64,000 bases of DNA from Phoebastria nigripes (GCA_035582835.1 JAYKAV010001000.1:2238680-2302679); one strand, 5' to 3'; positions 50,200-63,804 are shown, counted from the stretch's first letter. The notes: a model not told the origin generated them from the letters alone. Made by a program: numbers and translations.

Positions 50200-50640
50200 A
50201 TCAGCTTAAGCCTAATGAAATCTTATTTTTGTAAATTAATGCACAAAGGAAACAGTTCAGTGTAAACAGACTTGTAGTATACATTGTTTAGAGACTATTG
50301 ACTTTCAAATTAGCCTGCTTTTCAAACATTTCACGTCAAAAATATAGTCAAAATGCAAATGTAGCATAAACGGCTCTATAATAAATGCTCATTCAACATT
50401 TATTCTTTCTCAAATCATCTTTTAAAGCTCTTTCATGCTAATGTCTAGAAGATGTGACATTAGAAAAATTGCTTTGACATGCTAAGGGGCTCCAAGATTA
50501 ACAAAAAGAGAAAGAACAAGATAAAGCTTTCAAAAGACCTATTTCAGAGGAATTATTACTTCCTTTGAAAGTCTTCCAAGGTTGCAGTGAATTTAAGCTT
50601 GTTGGCATACATGTAAATGAAGGACTACAAAAGTATTCCA
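50200..50640. promoter_or_regulatory. Candidate conserved non-coding element
   Basis: Complex AT-rich sequence with words typical of developmental enhancers: TAATGCACAAAGG near 50238 (homeodomain plus SOX-like), ATGCAAAT near 50353 (octamer), ATGCTAAT (50435-50442) and TGACATGCTAAGG near 50477. Homopolymers are scarce. Evolutionary constraint is inferred only from texture. Confidence 0.25.
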
Positions 50641-50768
50641 CTAAATACAACTTGAATTAAACCTTCAGGCTAATGTTAAGGAATGAGGATAAAGGCCAGA
50701 CCCTAGGCTGGCAACAACTCATTTAAAACTAGTTCTTTATTCGAGGACATCAGTAAGGGAGAATTATT

Positions 50769-50810
50769 AAAAAAAAAAAAAAAAAAAGAAGAAGAAGAAG
50801 AAGAAGAAGA
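50769..50810 (+). repeat. Poly-A plus (GAA)n microsatellite
   Basis: A 19-base A run (50769-50787) continues into about seven and a half GAA units (50788-50810). GAA tracts can form triplex DNA. The repeat probably grew out of the A run. Confidence 0.9.
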
Positions 50811-51534
50811 AAAATATCAATACAAGAAATTATAAATGTAATTCCCATATAAAATGGCTTGCACTGATGGACCTTTCTGATTGAGCAACTAGCATTCTAA
50901 AGGGGTATATTAACATACTATGAGCCATGCTGTAAAACAGAAACAGTCTCAACCAGTAACTTACTCACCCTCCTTACATAGTCCCAACTCCACCACCACA
51001 AAGTCTTGATTTCATAATAACTAAAAGACAATGGGGATGTGGTTATCATGGAAAAAAATATTTTGACTTGTAAGCCTTAAGCTGTGATTTAGCATGCTAG
51101 TCCTTTGACGTCCAAGGGAATGTTACATCCAGTTACAACTTTCTCTTCAAGGTTCATTGCGAAAACATCACAGAGCAGAAAGTCCATTCAACTGTAGAGG
51201 TTTGTATTTGCCCAACTGTAAAATAAAACTGACCTTCAACCCAATTCTACCATCTCTTTCCAGGCAGAACTATTCAAGAATTTTAGATTAAGAACAGATT
51301 GTAGGATTAATGACACAAGGCCAGGTTTAAAAAACCAAAAAACTAACAGGTGTCTGATTTGGGACAGACAATAAACATGAACATGAACACCTATGACCAA
51401 AATTCTGATCACGAAAACTCTCCCTTAGCTGCCATGTAGCCCAATAGAGACCAAAGTCTAGAGACAACTTTTTTTACTGTAAAATATTCTGGGTGCCCAA
51501 TGTTAGAGCAGAAATCAGAAATCCTAAGTTATAC

Positions 51535-51715
51535 TCTTATCTCCTAATTCTTATTCTTGATCTGCCATAGGCTTATTACATGGCCATTGCACATCCTCCT
51601 CTGTCTTACCACAACTTTAAAATAAACATACTTGTCTATCCTACAGAAATTAGATTGAATAATTGAATGAAATAATTAATGTCTCAGAAATGTTTGGAGA
51701 TATGTAAGTGAATGC
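51535..51715 (+). mobile_element. MIR-like CORE-SINE relic, long copy
   Basis: In forward orientation the order is TTCTTGATCTGCC, ATTACATGGCCATTGCACAT, CCTCCTCTGTCTTACC, ACTTTAAAATAAACATACTT, then AATTAATGTCTCAGAAATGT and TTGGAGATATGTAAG. This follows the MIR/CORE-SINE consensus from 'gttctgccac' through 'gccaagtcac...cctctctgtgcctcag' and the 'aaatggggataat' part to the LINE-like 3' tail (aattaatgtttgtaaagcactttgagat). Inactive. Confidence 0.6.
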
Positions 51716-51902
51716 AGTTGCAAAACCCAATGAACTAACATCAGGGTTGCTATATAAGAACCCCCAGTTTGTTACCTTCTATTCAATAATCTCATGCTAG
51801 TTGGCAGCACAGTAGCGGCATGATAAATTTCCAGTTACTGGTAATGATGGTTTCATGGCCCCTTTTTTAATACTGCTTTGTTTTTTTAAAAAGCAAATTC
51901 AG

Positions 51903-51961
51903 TTTACATTTAATGGTGCTTGCAATGCCTTTTAGAAGGCACCAAAGGCTTTACATTTAAT
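51903..51961 (+). repeat. 12-bp direct repeats flanking 35 bp
   Basis: TTTACATTTAAT occurs exactly at 51903-51914 and 51950-51961. Between them lies a small hairpin (TGCCTT and AAGGCA, loop TTAG). The arrangement looks like a target-site duplication around a tiny insert or an excision footprint, or a local duplication. Confidence 0.6.
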
Positions 51962-53167
51962 CATTACTTTGCTACTGATGTTCTTGACCTGTTACACAAA
52001 ACTGTACCTATTCTTGCCAAGAGATTATGTCCTTTTCTCTCACTACCTTCCTACGTATCAGACTCTTCATGCTGGTCATTCTTGTCAGCACCTGAAGAGA
52101 TCCACTTGCACAAGTGGTAACATTGTGTGCTTCTGTTCTCCTTGCCCTGCCTTGTATTCTCCCATATGCCCATATTTAATTCACTGTCTTTCTGCTACAT
52201 TAAAGGTATTGTTTCNCAGAGTATAAAGACACATGGCCTGAAAGCAGACCAGGATAAACCAAGGAAAGGCCAGGCAAGGAAGAAAAGGACTGGTACTCTA
52301 CAGGGTTCTTGACCAAAATCTGTCTTCCAGTGAAAGACACAGCCACATATTAGACTGTCTTTACAGTGAAAATCCTGCCAGGTGTCTGGTCCTATACAGA
52401 TGGGCCAATTCCTACTTAATACCTCCATTAAATGATATACCATGTTAACAGGTACATTTGCAGCTACGTTTCCTCATAAATTGCAGTTTGTACTATCATA
52501 ATTTTTATGGCAGATCAAGAAGTACTGCCTCAAAAGAACCACATCATAGCAACAGCAGCTGTAAGAGATCATGCTGCAAGACATCCTTCTCATAAGGATC
52601 ACAACTTTCTCTAAGCAGGCTGCTTTGGAACAATAGTTTATTAACATTCTAAATTTACATGAATGTTGGTAAGAATTTTAGATCAACAACATATGGCAGA
52701 ATATTTAGTGATGTACCTCCAGGAAAATACAATTTAAGAGAAACAACTAATGGAGAGCACCACCTTTATACATTTTCTTTTTCTGAAGTATCTCAAAGTA
52801 TATGCCATTTTCATATGCCAATCACCTGCAAAATCTCTCCAATTAGCACCTGTACTTTCTACAGCTGTGCAGTCATAACCTCATTATATACTTGCCAGTG
52901 TGAAATCTGTGTTTGGGCAGTTTTTTGAGGGGGCTAACAGTCTCGCTATTCACAAATGTAGATACATTAGTAAGTTAATTTATTACTACAGTGATGACAG
53001 AGTGCTAGATGAACTTAAGCTCATGCAATTTCCTATCAGTAAGATCAGAAATAGCAATGTCCGTGCAGAAAGCTGAGCAGGCATGAGGTCAATGATCAAC
53101 TAAGTCTCCACCTAACTTAAGCTGCCAAGAGATCTCAGTGCACGTATCTAATTGATGTGCCCAATTT

Positions 53168-53187
53168 AAAAAAAAAAAAAAAAAAAA
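53168..53187 (+). repeat. Poly-A run (20 bases)
   Basis: An uninterrupted A run with no retrocopy signature around it. Confidence 0.9.
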
Positions 53188-56100
53188 TTTCTATCTCCAG
53201 TATTATAATGTAATTCAAACTTTGAAAAAATTGACCATTGAAAGTGTTATTGTAGCTTAAAAACTGAATAATTCTTCACTACAAAATGATGTGTTCATAT
53301 TGTCTTGCAGGCACCTTAGAACAGGCACAGTCATATACAAGCAACATAAAGAGAACAAAAAATCTGCCTCATTTTAGCCTTACACTTTTTAATTCCCCCC
53401 AGAAATATCACTTGATATAATTAGGGAATTTTAGATGCAACTCCACAGATTCCTTTTTCTTAGCTCACTTTCTCTCAAGGGAAGGGAGGAAAGGTTCCTG
53501 AGATGAATGTAAGGCTGACAGCATTTGCTTTGGTTGCACTCATTCCACCTGAACACTGAACCATAAAAAAAAATGAAGCTCTTTGATGCAGTCTTCCATT
53601 CATCTGCCTGTAATACAAAATGTCTGGAGCAAAACATCTTCTAAGCAGCTAGTTTCCTATACTGGTAGTTCACCTGAGACTTTGCTGAGCAGAGAATTAA
53701 AAGAGATCATCTCCATAAAAATCTGCTTTGGATGGTAACTTCGATGGGCCCAAAAATTTTTGTAATAGCAATTTTTATTGAAAAGTGGCCTTCTTATTCC
53801 TGAGATTTCATGCATAGTGATTAAATTACAAGGAAGTACTTTAGAATACATCATGTTATGCTATTTACTCACCACACAGATGCAGAAACAAGTTTTGCTG
53901 ATATAAATAATCATATATTATTACGATATAAATAAAAGTGGCTGACTGATGCACAATATGCTGAGTGGACAGGGGAGTGTTCCTGGAAAAGGCAACCAAA
54001 TGCAGTGCAATTAAAATGTTCAGTAATCCACCAGCTGTATAACATGGTTTCCAACAAAGTTATTGCTGTTCAGGTGTAAGCCCCCATGGAGTATAAATGG
54101 CGCAAAAAAAAGTGGCCTCCTTCTTTCTCTATTGCGTGATCTCTTCCCACACTGCATTCATTTTGCCAGGCTGGTATTCCAGAACCTCCCAGTAGAAAAG
54201 CAGTCCTTTTTCACTTGCTTAATCTGGCCCTTATATTTTCAAACTGACTCCACACATCTTTAGCAGCACTCCTGTCACCTGGTCACGCAGTAACATCTGC
54301 ATTAGATCCCATTAGCTCTGGATTGTACACTCAGAGTTTGTCTGGGTCTCGGTAAATGGCAGCTTTGCTTTTTGCCTTGTTTTCCTTTATACTTTTCCAA
54401 AGGGCCTTAGTCCTGCACTAAATATTTTAGTTCAAGATGAAAATACAAGGACAGAAGCTCAGCCTGGAGTTTGCAGCTAGATGCAAAGATATGTACAGCT
54501 CAAACAGAATTTATAAACTGTACATAGTTAGATACTAGAAGTTATCAAAGTCAAAATTAACTCTGGCCGTGACTCTCTCTGCATACTTTCAATCTAGTGC
54601 TTTTTTTCTGCAACTACCATAAAAAGAAGCAATGCAACAGGCATATTTTTATATGCTACCAACACGTATACTTAACACCATTGTCACTAGTCATTCTACG
54701 TACAACTTCAGCACGTTATGCTTCTGGGCTCAGCTCCTGTGCCACAAACTCCTGCACTCTTGGGATCCAGGTGTTCCTAATTACCTTTCCACATGCCAAC
54801 AAATTCTTGTGGCTATTATAGGTCATCAGAAGGCACTTCTTCCACGCAGGTAGCTGTGTTATTCTTTCCTAAATCAGACAGTCCAACAAAGATCTGGTAT
54901 GGTCAGCTATCCTTTACATGCCACAGAGAAATGACTTGGAAATCAGGGCACTAGAAGAGTGCTCAAATTTTAAGGATCGCTACCCTTGCAGGAATACAAT
55001 GCCTCTTAGTCTGAAATCATGCTTATCTCAAGACAATTTAAAATGAAAGCAAACACAACTATTTATTTNCAAACATCAAACCATTCAGAATTCAGTCACA
55101 TCACCACTAAAAAATTAGAAAGACACACTGAAGGAAAGAAAGGAAAGAAAATCATGCTTAACCAAAAGGAAAAAACTCTTCACCCTCTCTGCGTCTGGCT
55201 GACAAGTCATAGGTGCTTACCCACCCCCACAATCAGGGACTTGCTCTACACCCATTCACGGGAAAGAACTTCAGCTTAGGGAAGGATGCTAGCTTTTATA
55301 CCACGTAAATATTTAGGTGACTCTGAAAGGTGGGGAGACTCCTTCAAATTTAAACATCTTTCTTACATTTCCCTGCAAATATGAACATTCAGGAAACTTT
55401 ATCTGTTCAGGNGACTCTTTTGACCCTCTCTTCCTGGATTATCAGCCGCCTTCACAACTCCTGTGCCTAAAGACATTATGTAAGAATAATTAACCCACAG
55501 AAGAATAAAAGACACTTTCGCATTAGATAAAGTAATATAAAAATCTGTGTGAAACATTTCCATAAATTTACCTGAATATTTCATATACATTTGAAAACTG
55601 ACAACTACACTTTACTAAAAAATATACAGGTGACTAATATGTAGTTCAACATTTGATCTCAAGTGGGATGAAATATAAGACAATTTTTTGGCGTAATAAT
55701 GGGCTTGAGATGATTGGCCTCAGTTCAGTTTTGAAGGGAAACTATGACGTCCTTTAAGTGGATAACTAAGCAAATAGAATCACTGCAGCAAAACCAGATA
55801 TGTATGACAAAATTCAGATGTGCCATCCATATATGCAACAAAGGGTCAAATCTCTTATTTGTTACTGTTTCTGGGAAGAGACAGGCTCCATATTACAACT
55901 ACACTAAGTCTCAGAGTTAGGACAGTCTTCTCACATCTCCTGCCGTCTTATCATAAACATTATCCTAGAGCCTTGCGTAGCTGCAGTCAGAACAGCAGCT
56001 TCATAGGAGCAAGCCATGCAACGTTTCAAAGAATTAATTCAGGCTATGCAAAGAAAATTCTGAAACACCCACATTTTACTACTCTGAGAAAAAGTGAGTT

Positions 56101-56531
56101 ACAAAGCAATATATCCTTTAATGCAGTTGTCCCCAAATCCCTTGCCAGCTTTGAGAATCTTAAGAATTTTGTCAGTGTTACTTGATAGAAGTGAAAAATT
56201 CTCTCACTTCTACTTCTCTACCAGATATCTCATTTGCTGAGAGAACAGGCTGTTTTTTAAAAAAAACCCTCCATTAACTTTTCTGCTTCAATTTGGTCAT
56301 TGGGGATTTTCCATGCTCCATCCCCTACGCTTTGCTTCATTGGGCTAGAACTATTCAGTATTGATGGCCAAGGTTCAGACAATCTCGCTGCTACAGCCAC
56401 ATCGAAGGCTATACTGTTAAGGAGTATTTCACACAAACACACACAGAGAATCAAATCCATAACTTAGCAGACACATTTCCCAAGCACCGTTATCCTGTCT
56501 GGATTGTACCACATCTGCAACACATCTAATG

Positions 56532-56583
56532 AAACAAACAAAAAAAAAACAAACAAAAAAAAAACCCAAACCAAAAAAAAAAA
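56532..56583 (+). repeat. AAAC/poly-A simple repeat
   Basis: The tract has two near-identical units of AAACAAACAAAAAAAAAA followed by C-interrupted A runs. It is strand-asymmetric low-complexity DNA, probably from slippage. Confidence 0.85.
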
Positions 56584-57578
56584 GGCATCATTGCTCTCCA
56601 CTTATTTTTTGGTTAAGCTTTGTTTTAGGACTGTGAAAGTCTTTGTACATACCAAACAGATGCCTTTCTCTTTCAATTTAGCAAGAGTTGATGTGTCTGT
56701 AAACTTTAACAGGTATCCTCAAAGAATGCTTGTAATTATCAAAAATACTATGATACTGTTAATTGCAAATCATTTGACTGTAAAATAAGTTTACATTCAT
56801 GAATATTAATGTAGAAATACCCCACAAAAATGCTTGGGGAAATCAGTCTTTTAAACAGAAAGCAATTCAAATTGCAAAAAAATGTGCTCTGCACTATGAT
56901 TTTGAGAAGTTAGTCTTTTACACTTCTAAATTCTGTTTCTCAGATACACAAACAAGATTATGGGNGACCAAAATCTAGATGCTTAGTACCAAGAATTCCA
57001 TAATCGTGTCTTTATTTTTAAGACTGACGCATACAGTGCTTTCATCTGCGGGTGCTACCTATTTTTCCTAATTAGCAGTTTGAAAGAGAATGCCAGAGTT
57101 TTGTAATGCAGAGGGAAAGCTTTTTTCTCATCTCAGTCTGTTCCAAATGTCCTGTCAACTAGCAGGAATCTTTGAAGTTGTTCTGTGACTCTATTCCCTG
57201 AATCACAATCGTGTATAAATGNTGTTACTCATTCTTACATTTAGCTCCTATTTTCCCTGCTTCCTGAAGCAGGCAGTTATTTGTCCATTATAAAATATTC
57301 TTTGTCCATCCTTCACAATAGTCACTGAAAAATTAAAACCTGAGAACTTCTTATTTAAAACATAATGAGGCTGCATGTAGTATAAAACCTCCTTATATCT
57401 ATAGAAGCAACATCATCTTAAGCAAAGAATCTGATTAACTGCATGGCATCCTTCTGATTCAGTAGCATAAGCACACTAGTCAGTGCAACAGGCCTCCTTC
57501 TGTGGGACACCAAGCAAGTGCAGTTCCCTGTCTCTCAATATCAATGCACGCACCTTGCTGTTTACCTGCCCCCCATTT

Positions 57579-57640
57579 AGAGAATCATAGAACAGCCCAG
57601 GTTGGAAGGGACCTTGAAAGATCACCTGGTCCAACCCTTA
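57579..57640 (-). mobile_element. CR1 LINE 3' end, 5'-truncated, fairly young
   Basis: The plus strand begins AGAATCATAGAACAGCCCAG, then GGTTGGAAGGGACCTTGAAA and GATCACCTGGTCCAACCC. This is the reverse complement of the highly characteristic avian CR1 3' end (ggttggactagatgatc...ggtcccttccaaccc...ctatgattct). The element is thus on the minus strand, with its 3' end at 57579 and severe 5' truncation at about 57640, as is usual for CR1. It is much less diverged than the copy at 3432. It has no coding capacity. Confidence 0.9.
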
Positions 57641-58239
57641 TCTGAATAGTTGCAATGTCTCTCTCAATAGACAGCATTTTCTTTTAGACTTTCTTGCTGG
57701 CACAAGCAAGTGTGGTTTAGACAAGGGAAAAATTACATTAATTAGAAGCAGCAAACTTCTACTAAATGCAGAGATTCCCCCTTCCATTAACCAACATTCA
57801 TCAGGCTTCAATGGTGGCTGTTCATTTAGACCAGAAGTCTCAACAGCCATTGCAAGACTGGAAGGATTAGTATCTCATAGCTGTCTGACAGCCTATTCAA
57901 AACAAAGTGAACTCCTCAGCTGTCCATCTCAGTGGACAGGTGTATCGATCACAAGAGTCGTACAGTTGACAATCTCAGAAAAGACACTAACAAGTAGCTT
58001 CATTAGAACAGGTTAGAGAACTTTTTAATTCACCTTGCCTCTTGGAGTCCCAGATGAGTAGTAGCAAAAATTCACCCTGCTGCACTGTGTGCCAGAAGAA
58101 TTTCCAGCCCATACGTTTCTGTCTGGCAGGTATCACAAGCTCTAGTAAATACTTTCAGTGGCCCACCTAGTAACACTGTTTAGACAGATTTCCTGTGGCT
58201 TAGCATGTTATATTTTCTGAGAACTGGTGCTGAATTCTC
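57641..58239. other. Unique non-coding stretch
   Basis: No gene is recognised. A 70-codon minus-strand open frame ends near 57638 beside the CR1 fragment but resembles nothing I know. Confidence 0.5.
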
Positions 58240-58450
58240 ATTTTCTAGTAAAATTTAAATACGGCTTTTGCCTACCTCAAATATTTTCTAACTAAAACGC
58301 CTTCCTCGGGCAACTGTTATATTTTAGTCCTAACTAAAAATATGGTAAGACCCTTAGGAACCGAAATCTGCTTTACTGTTTTAGGCTCGGAACTTAAAAC
58401 TCTACCGTGCACAACAGTTAAACTCTACACAGTTTATAGCCCTGGTTAGA
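58240..58450. promoter_or_regulatory. Candidate conserved element with hairpin
   Basis: AT-rich but complex sequence with about seven CpGs (for example TACGGC, AACGCC, CTCGGG, ACCGAA, CTCGGA, ACCGTG), unusual for this window. A near-perfect hairpin (ATATTTTAGT and ACTAAAAATAT) lies at about 58319-58343. CpG retention can indicate constraint or lack of methylation. Function is inferred only. Confidence 0.2.
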
Positions 58451-61400
58451 ACTGTTTATACTATTTTGTGACTAAGAAAAAATGAACCAGGCAGAAAAGC
58501 ATAAACTACTTCAGCCTTAGAGGGGCAGAGTTATGCATTGGTGTCTTGTTTGCATGAAATTATCATTTAGTCTTTTTACAAACCCCACAGTATTATAAAT
58601 CAACAAGCAACATAACATGCTGGCTCTGAGAAAGCTGTGCGCACCTTTCCTCACTAGACTAACAAACAACTTCATTTTAAACTATTATTGGAATCAGGTT
58701 TGTATAGTTTGTATGTGAGGAAGAACAAACGAAAACAAATTAATACAGAAATTTATATGCTATGAATAATATCTGTGGATCATCTTTTCTAACAGTTTTT
58801 AAAAGAAAAAAATGGGATGGTACAAGCGCATCAAGAAAAAACAGACAGTGAAAAAATAGAGAAAACTGAAATTTCCATTAGTACATATTAAGTAAAATTG
58901 TTGTTACTGTAATGCCTGTAAGTCTTTAAAGTCCTGAGTTAAATTTCAATGTCAGAGTTAAATCTTGAGCATTTTGTAATTATAGGTATTATGTTAGAAT
59001 AGCTATTTTTTTCACCCTGCAATGCCTGTTTCCACATGTGACGTTCTCTTAAAGTGAAAGATATCATGTGTAGCACATAACCTTTCCTGGAAGAAGAGGA
59101 ACTCCATTTGTTGAGAAACACTCAGACTTGTCACAAAGCACTACCATGTACCCTTCAGTCTTCTAAATAAACATTCTGCCTTCATTCTGCAACCACTTAT
59201 GGTATAGTTAAACAACTCTTGTCTCTTGTCCAAACATCCACTGAAAGACTTCAAACAGCAAGAGGGTAAGTTGACTGTACAAGAGTGACAAGGTGCAATA
59301 GTAGCAGAAGAACAAAATCTTCTTCCTTATTCCTGACAACCAGGGAGTTCCTAGAGAATGTGGCATTCTGCTCCTTCAGGACTAGATAATGACTAATCTT
59401 CCAGCTTGATCAACCATGTCTTGCAACAGTGAAAAAGCCTTTTTTTTTTTTCCCCAACAATGTTCTTAGTGTAGTGGGAAAGCATCTATGGGCCTAACAG
59501 CAATCATAGAAATGCAGTCTTTTTTATCCTGGTGTTCTGATGTCATTGTTGGTCCCCCAGTTCTGCATTACCATTCTGTCATGAGAGTCAAACCCCAAAA
59601 TGTTGCTCCATAGATGCTCCAAAAACTGGAACAAAATCTGCTAAATCTCATCTTCAAATCCTTCCTATATTTGTAGATGCATCTCTGCAAAGACAGACAA
59701 AGCTGCCAAACTAAACCAGTTCCACTATGTCACTCCAGCTGCAAGTCCACCATCTTGTTCATGCTCTACAGCAGGTTCCACATGCTAACCAACGGCTCCA
59801 AAACACAGAGAATTACAGGATGTTAGAGGGCATCATAAGGGTTTGTTAAGCTAGACCATAGTTTTCTTCAGGTAGCAGTGACATCCCACAATATACAGTG
59901 GTAAAAATTCCAGTATCTGTAGTGGAGGACGAGAACACCATGCTAGAGCACATTTATCTGGAATATTTCATAGCTAATTTAAACAACTGCAGTGCTATCT
60001 GAAAACCCTAGTTAAAAAGCACCTGCGCAAACTTAGCAAAGCAGCGTCAATATGCTTTCTATCACATGCTGCTGGACAAAACATAAGCAAACTAATCTGA
60101 TGGAACATCCCCATCTAGACAAATGCTTGCATGTACAGAGTGAAGGCATTCAGAGTTCTTAAATATCACACCAGTATAAGAAAAAAAGAGTAAACCCCTG
60201 GCTCTCAACAGTGCTGATCCTTTGTCAAATAAGCAAGACTCTCAGAAATTAAGTTCTAACCTTTTTTTTTTTTTTGCCTTTTCTACGTTGAAAGAAAAAA
60301 AAAGAAAAAAAAAACTAGCAAAGTTGCTGTATGAGCCTCTAAGAATTCTTGAAGAAACTCAACCTCATCACGTGTCTGGTACTTATAACATTCTGCTTAA
60401 ATGGAATACACTGAGATAATCTGTGTAATATTTATAGATTTGGTCAACAAAGATTCCAAATACAACAGACCATTTGAGGATCACTTGTTTAGACAGACTG
60501 AGATAAAACCTTTGCTTCAATGCTTTACCCAATCACTTTTATCTTAGAAAGTATAAATACCACTCAAACATGGTCATGGATCACTGGAACACTAGAATTC
60601 TTTGACTAGCCAATAGTTCATGTGACAAAGGAAAGATGTGGTCTCTGAGCCCANCATTGTTAGATAAAGATTTATTGGTATTTTTTTCTGGCATAAAAGA
60701 AATTAAGCTCTTAATTTGCAAAAGTTTGACACAAACAAAATATCATTAGAAATTCAAAGCATTCATCTGAAATACATTATNCAAACAACACATACTACAG
60801 CAATGGGTCATGACAAAATCTTACCGAGACAGAAGTTTTATGATGGCAGAGAAATCAGGGATATTTCTTCATCATCCCTGAGCAAAAGTAAATTGCCATA
60901 ATTTCCTCAATTTGTAAACACACTTATCCAGTATAATTTCAAATCCTTTTCCTATAAGATCATGTGGTCTGGGGGCACCTTGTCTTCCTTGTTATTTCTA
61001 TGCTACAGCTGCAGCTTTGTTATTTCTATACTGTTCTATTTTTACAGGACTCCAAAGCAAAAACATACTCTAAACTTGTACGATGCATCAAAAAAACCCA
61101 CTTTCTTTCCTTTTTTAGGAGAGTGGTCATTGTAGTCACTCATTTTTCATTTTAACATCAGTCGTGGGTGCATACCATAAAATACTTCAACCATAACAAA
61201 TTCGTGGTCCAGTGATGCCTTATTCATTTTGATCCTTCATCCATGTTGATAAGGATTTAATCACAGGAGTAATCCCCCTGGTTTATTTGAATGACCTTGG
61301 TTAAGTGGACCCTAAATTTGTAAATATCTGCATCTAGATCTCTTAAGTTTTCAGTAAGGTGCCATAACTTGACTCATTCTCTGAATTTCCTTTTGAATGG

Positions 61401-61849
61401 TGATTTCATTTCCAAAATGGTATTACTTTTTCCTCATTTTTTGTTGTGCCAGAGTAAAAGAAAGCCTTAAAACAGCAAAAAGATGTCAAGCAAAGGAAAA
61501 CAAAAACTTGCTCACATCAGGTGATACACTGTAGAGTTAAAAAATGTGTAAACAAAACAAGGGAGGAAAAGAAGCAACATATAGCACTTTAAAACTGAAA
61601 AATTTAATAAGCTACAAGAAATCTAAAATTAGAGAAAAACAAAAATAAAAGCATTTTACTGCAAAGCTTAGCAAATATAGAAGAATATTGTATAACTTGA
61701 GAAGGATTTGTGAATAGGTAAGGGTTGTGAGGGGTTACCTTTTGCTGTGCATGTTTTGCTGGCAGTTACCAATTTTCAGAAAATAAATCACTAAAAAGAG
61801 AATTTAAAAATTCAAACAATGCATGGCCAAATGCACTGTGCCCATTGGG
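58451..61849. other. Unique non-coding stretch
   Basis: No gene is recognisable. T-rich and A-rich runs occur near 59438-59450 and 60261-60313. GAATGACCTTGGTTAAG near 61289 could be a scrap of MIR, but is too short to call. Confidence 0.5.
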
Positions 61850-61854
61850 ANGAT

Positions 61855-62480
61855 TTGATGTACAAGGTTACTCATGATTTAAATATCGCTGGTAGTGATA
61901 TTTTAGTAGGTACTTCATATGACATGTTAAATCAGATTGGCGTTCAAATGACCCTTCATTTTTGTAAACAGGATTGAATGAAAGCCAAAGTACACAGAAT
62001 GACAACTAGAATCAAGTTAGTTAATGGAGTGCCTAAGCCAAAGATGTTGATGTAATTTTGTTATGTAAATGCTAATATATGAAAAGCATTAGCTAATGAT
62101 AACTATGGCAGAGTGGTATTTCTATTCATACTACAAGATTATTCACAATACTGCAAATAATAGCTGAAAAAGCTCATTTATTACAAGCTATTCAAGAGCT
62201 GTAGTTTTGTATCCTAAACCTCCAGCCATATGCCACTGCAAAGAGACAAAGTACTTTTCCTTAGAACATTATAGTAATGAGCAGCTATTCAAATATCAGT
62301 ATGGAATTATGTTTATCTTATATGTGGGCACTGTACAGAAAAATAACTCATTTCCATGAGAATAAAATAGTACTAAACATATCATATCTCTATCAGCAGC
62401 TGTTGATCTGAATCTCCTTAATGGTCATGCTAATTTAAGCNCCAAAACACAGTCCTCCTTTAACTACTGTAATTCTGTGA
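61855..62480. promoter_or_regulatory. Candidate conserved non-coding element (long)
   Basis: About 600 bp of complex AT-rich DNA almost free of homopolymers, dense in POU and homeodomain words: ATGTAAAT with adjoining ATGCTAAT (62063-62076), AGCATTAGCTAATGATAA just after, and ATGCTAAT again at 62427-62434. This resembles deeply conserved developmental enhancers of vertebrate introns and gene deserts. Conservation was not measured; this is pattern-based inference. Confidence 0.3.
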
Positions 62481-63791
62481 AGCAAATGGAGAATCTTAGT
62501 CACAAAAAATGATGAAGTGATGATTATCTTTTTCACTCAAGAGAATAAGTTTAATAACTTCCCAGTCCTCGCCTTTTGTGAATAAAAATAACAATCATCA
62601 CTAGCTACAAGTAAAATATCCTAATTTCCTACCATGCCTATAAGCAAAGGGATAAAATAATGAGAAAGTAAAGCAGACACTTCTGTGGTAGGAAGATATA
62701 AGACAATCCACAATCCCANACAGTAGCACTGCTGATAAATTACTATCATACTGTAGTCCTTTGAGTAATTTTCTTTAGGATGACAAAGTACTGCTGCTGA
62801 ATTCACAAAAAGGTGGTTTGTCCACTGAATGCAGATATGCCATTTAAAACGACAGAATAAGCCAAGCATAAAGGTCTGTGAATACTATTTGCAGTAGAGC
62901 TTTGTAGAGATTTGAATTTCTAGTTTCAGCAAATGAAGTGATTGCAAATAATAGCAGCTTTTCTAGTGTATAGCATGTGCTTGGGTCTTTGAATTAATTG
63001 CTTTGCTTTTGTGAATGCTGGGGCACAGTAAGTGGTATAACCAAGAAAGCCAAATAATTGTTCAGAAAGGGAGGAGGGAGACAGTCAGAAATTACTAGCT
63101 AGAAATCACTCTTATACCATGCAGGAATAGACAATGGGATGTACAGTTAAGTTAAAAGGTGATGAGAAAAGCAGATAAGGTAAGAAATGCACTGCAACAT
63201 GCAGGAAAGAACTGTGGGGTGGCTACACTGCAAACAGAAGTACGTAAGCAGGCATCTCCTTTGTCAGCTGAAGGCTGAGCTTACATAATTATATAGCCCT
63301 TTCCCTGTTCACACTCCATATTCATTTCCTACCTAATATTGCTGAGAACGAGAGGTATACAGGAAGCTCAAGATTTCTAATAATACAGAGCCCTCAGCTG
63401 CTTGTTTAATTTCACTTGAGTCTTGTGGCAGCCACCGTATGCACTTATCCCGAATCAAATGCTCCTGCTGTGCACAGTGCCAGTACTTACAATATCAAAG
63501 CCTTACAATAGATGATGCGAGTTAGTAAACTTCTAAAATACTAAAATTGAAATGGGACACATTTTTAGTGACCTCAATCTCAAAAGTAAGCTTTCTGAGT
63601 ACCATGTGCATCCACAAAACCCCCACATTCATGCGTAGAGATGTTTCAGGTCTTCCATTACATTATGTTTTGTCAGTGTTACTATGGCTAAAACCTGATG
63701 GTAAAACATAGACACTATGTTCCAGGGATTATTGTTATCCATCCCATTATAAATGAAGGAGTCCTTACACACATTGCCAAATGTATTTCAG
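62481..63791. other. Unique non-coding stretch
   Basis: No gene or clear repeat is visible. An open frame on the minus strand (62621-62869) contains an N and has no familiar domain. Confidence 0.5.
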
Positions 63792-63804
63792 GATATATTT
63801 GCAG

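Larger units (their letters stand above)
51962..57578. other. Unique non-coding stretch
   Basis: No gene is recognisable. It contains a 20-base A run (53168-53187) and an A/C-rich simple tract (56532-56583). The open frame on the minus strand at 52195-52443 is interrupted by an N and has no familiar domain. The stretch 54240-54400 is complex but has no nameable feature. Confidence 0.5.
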
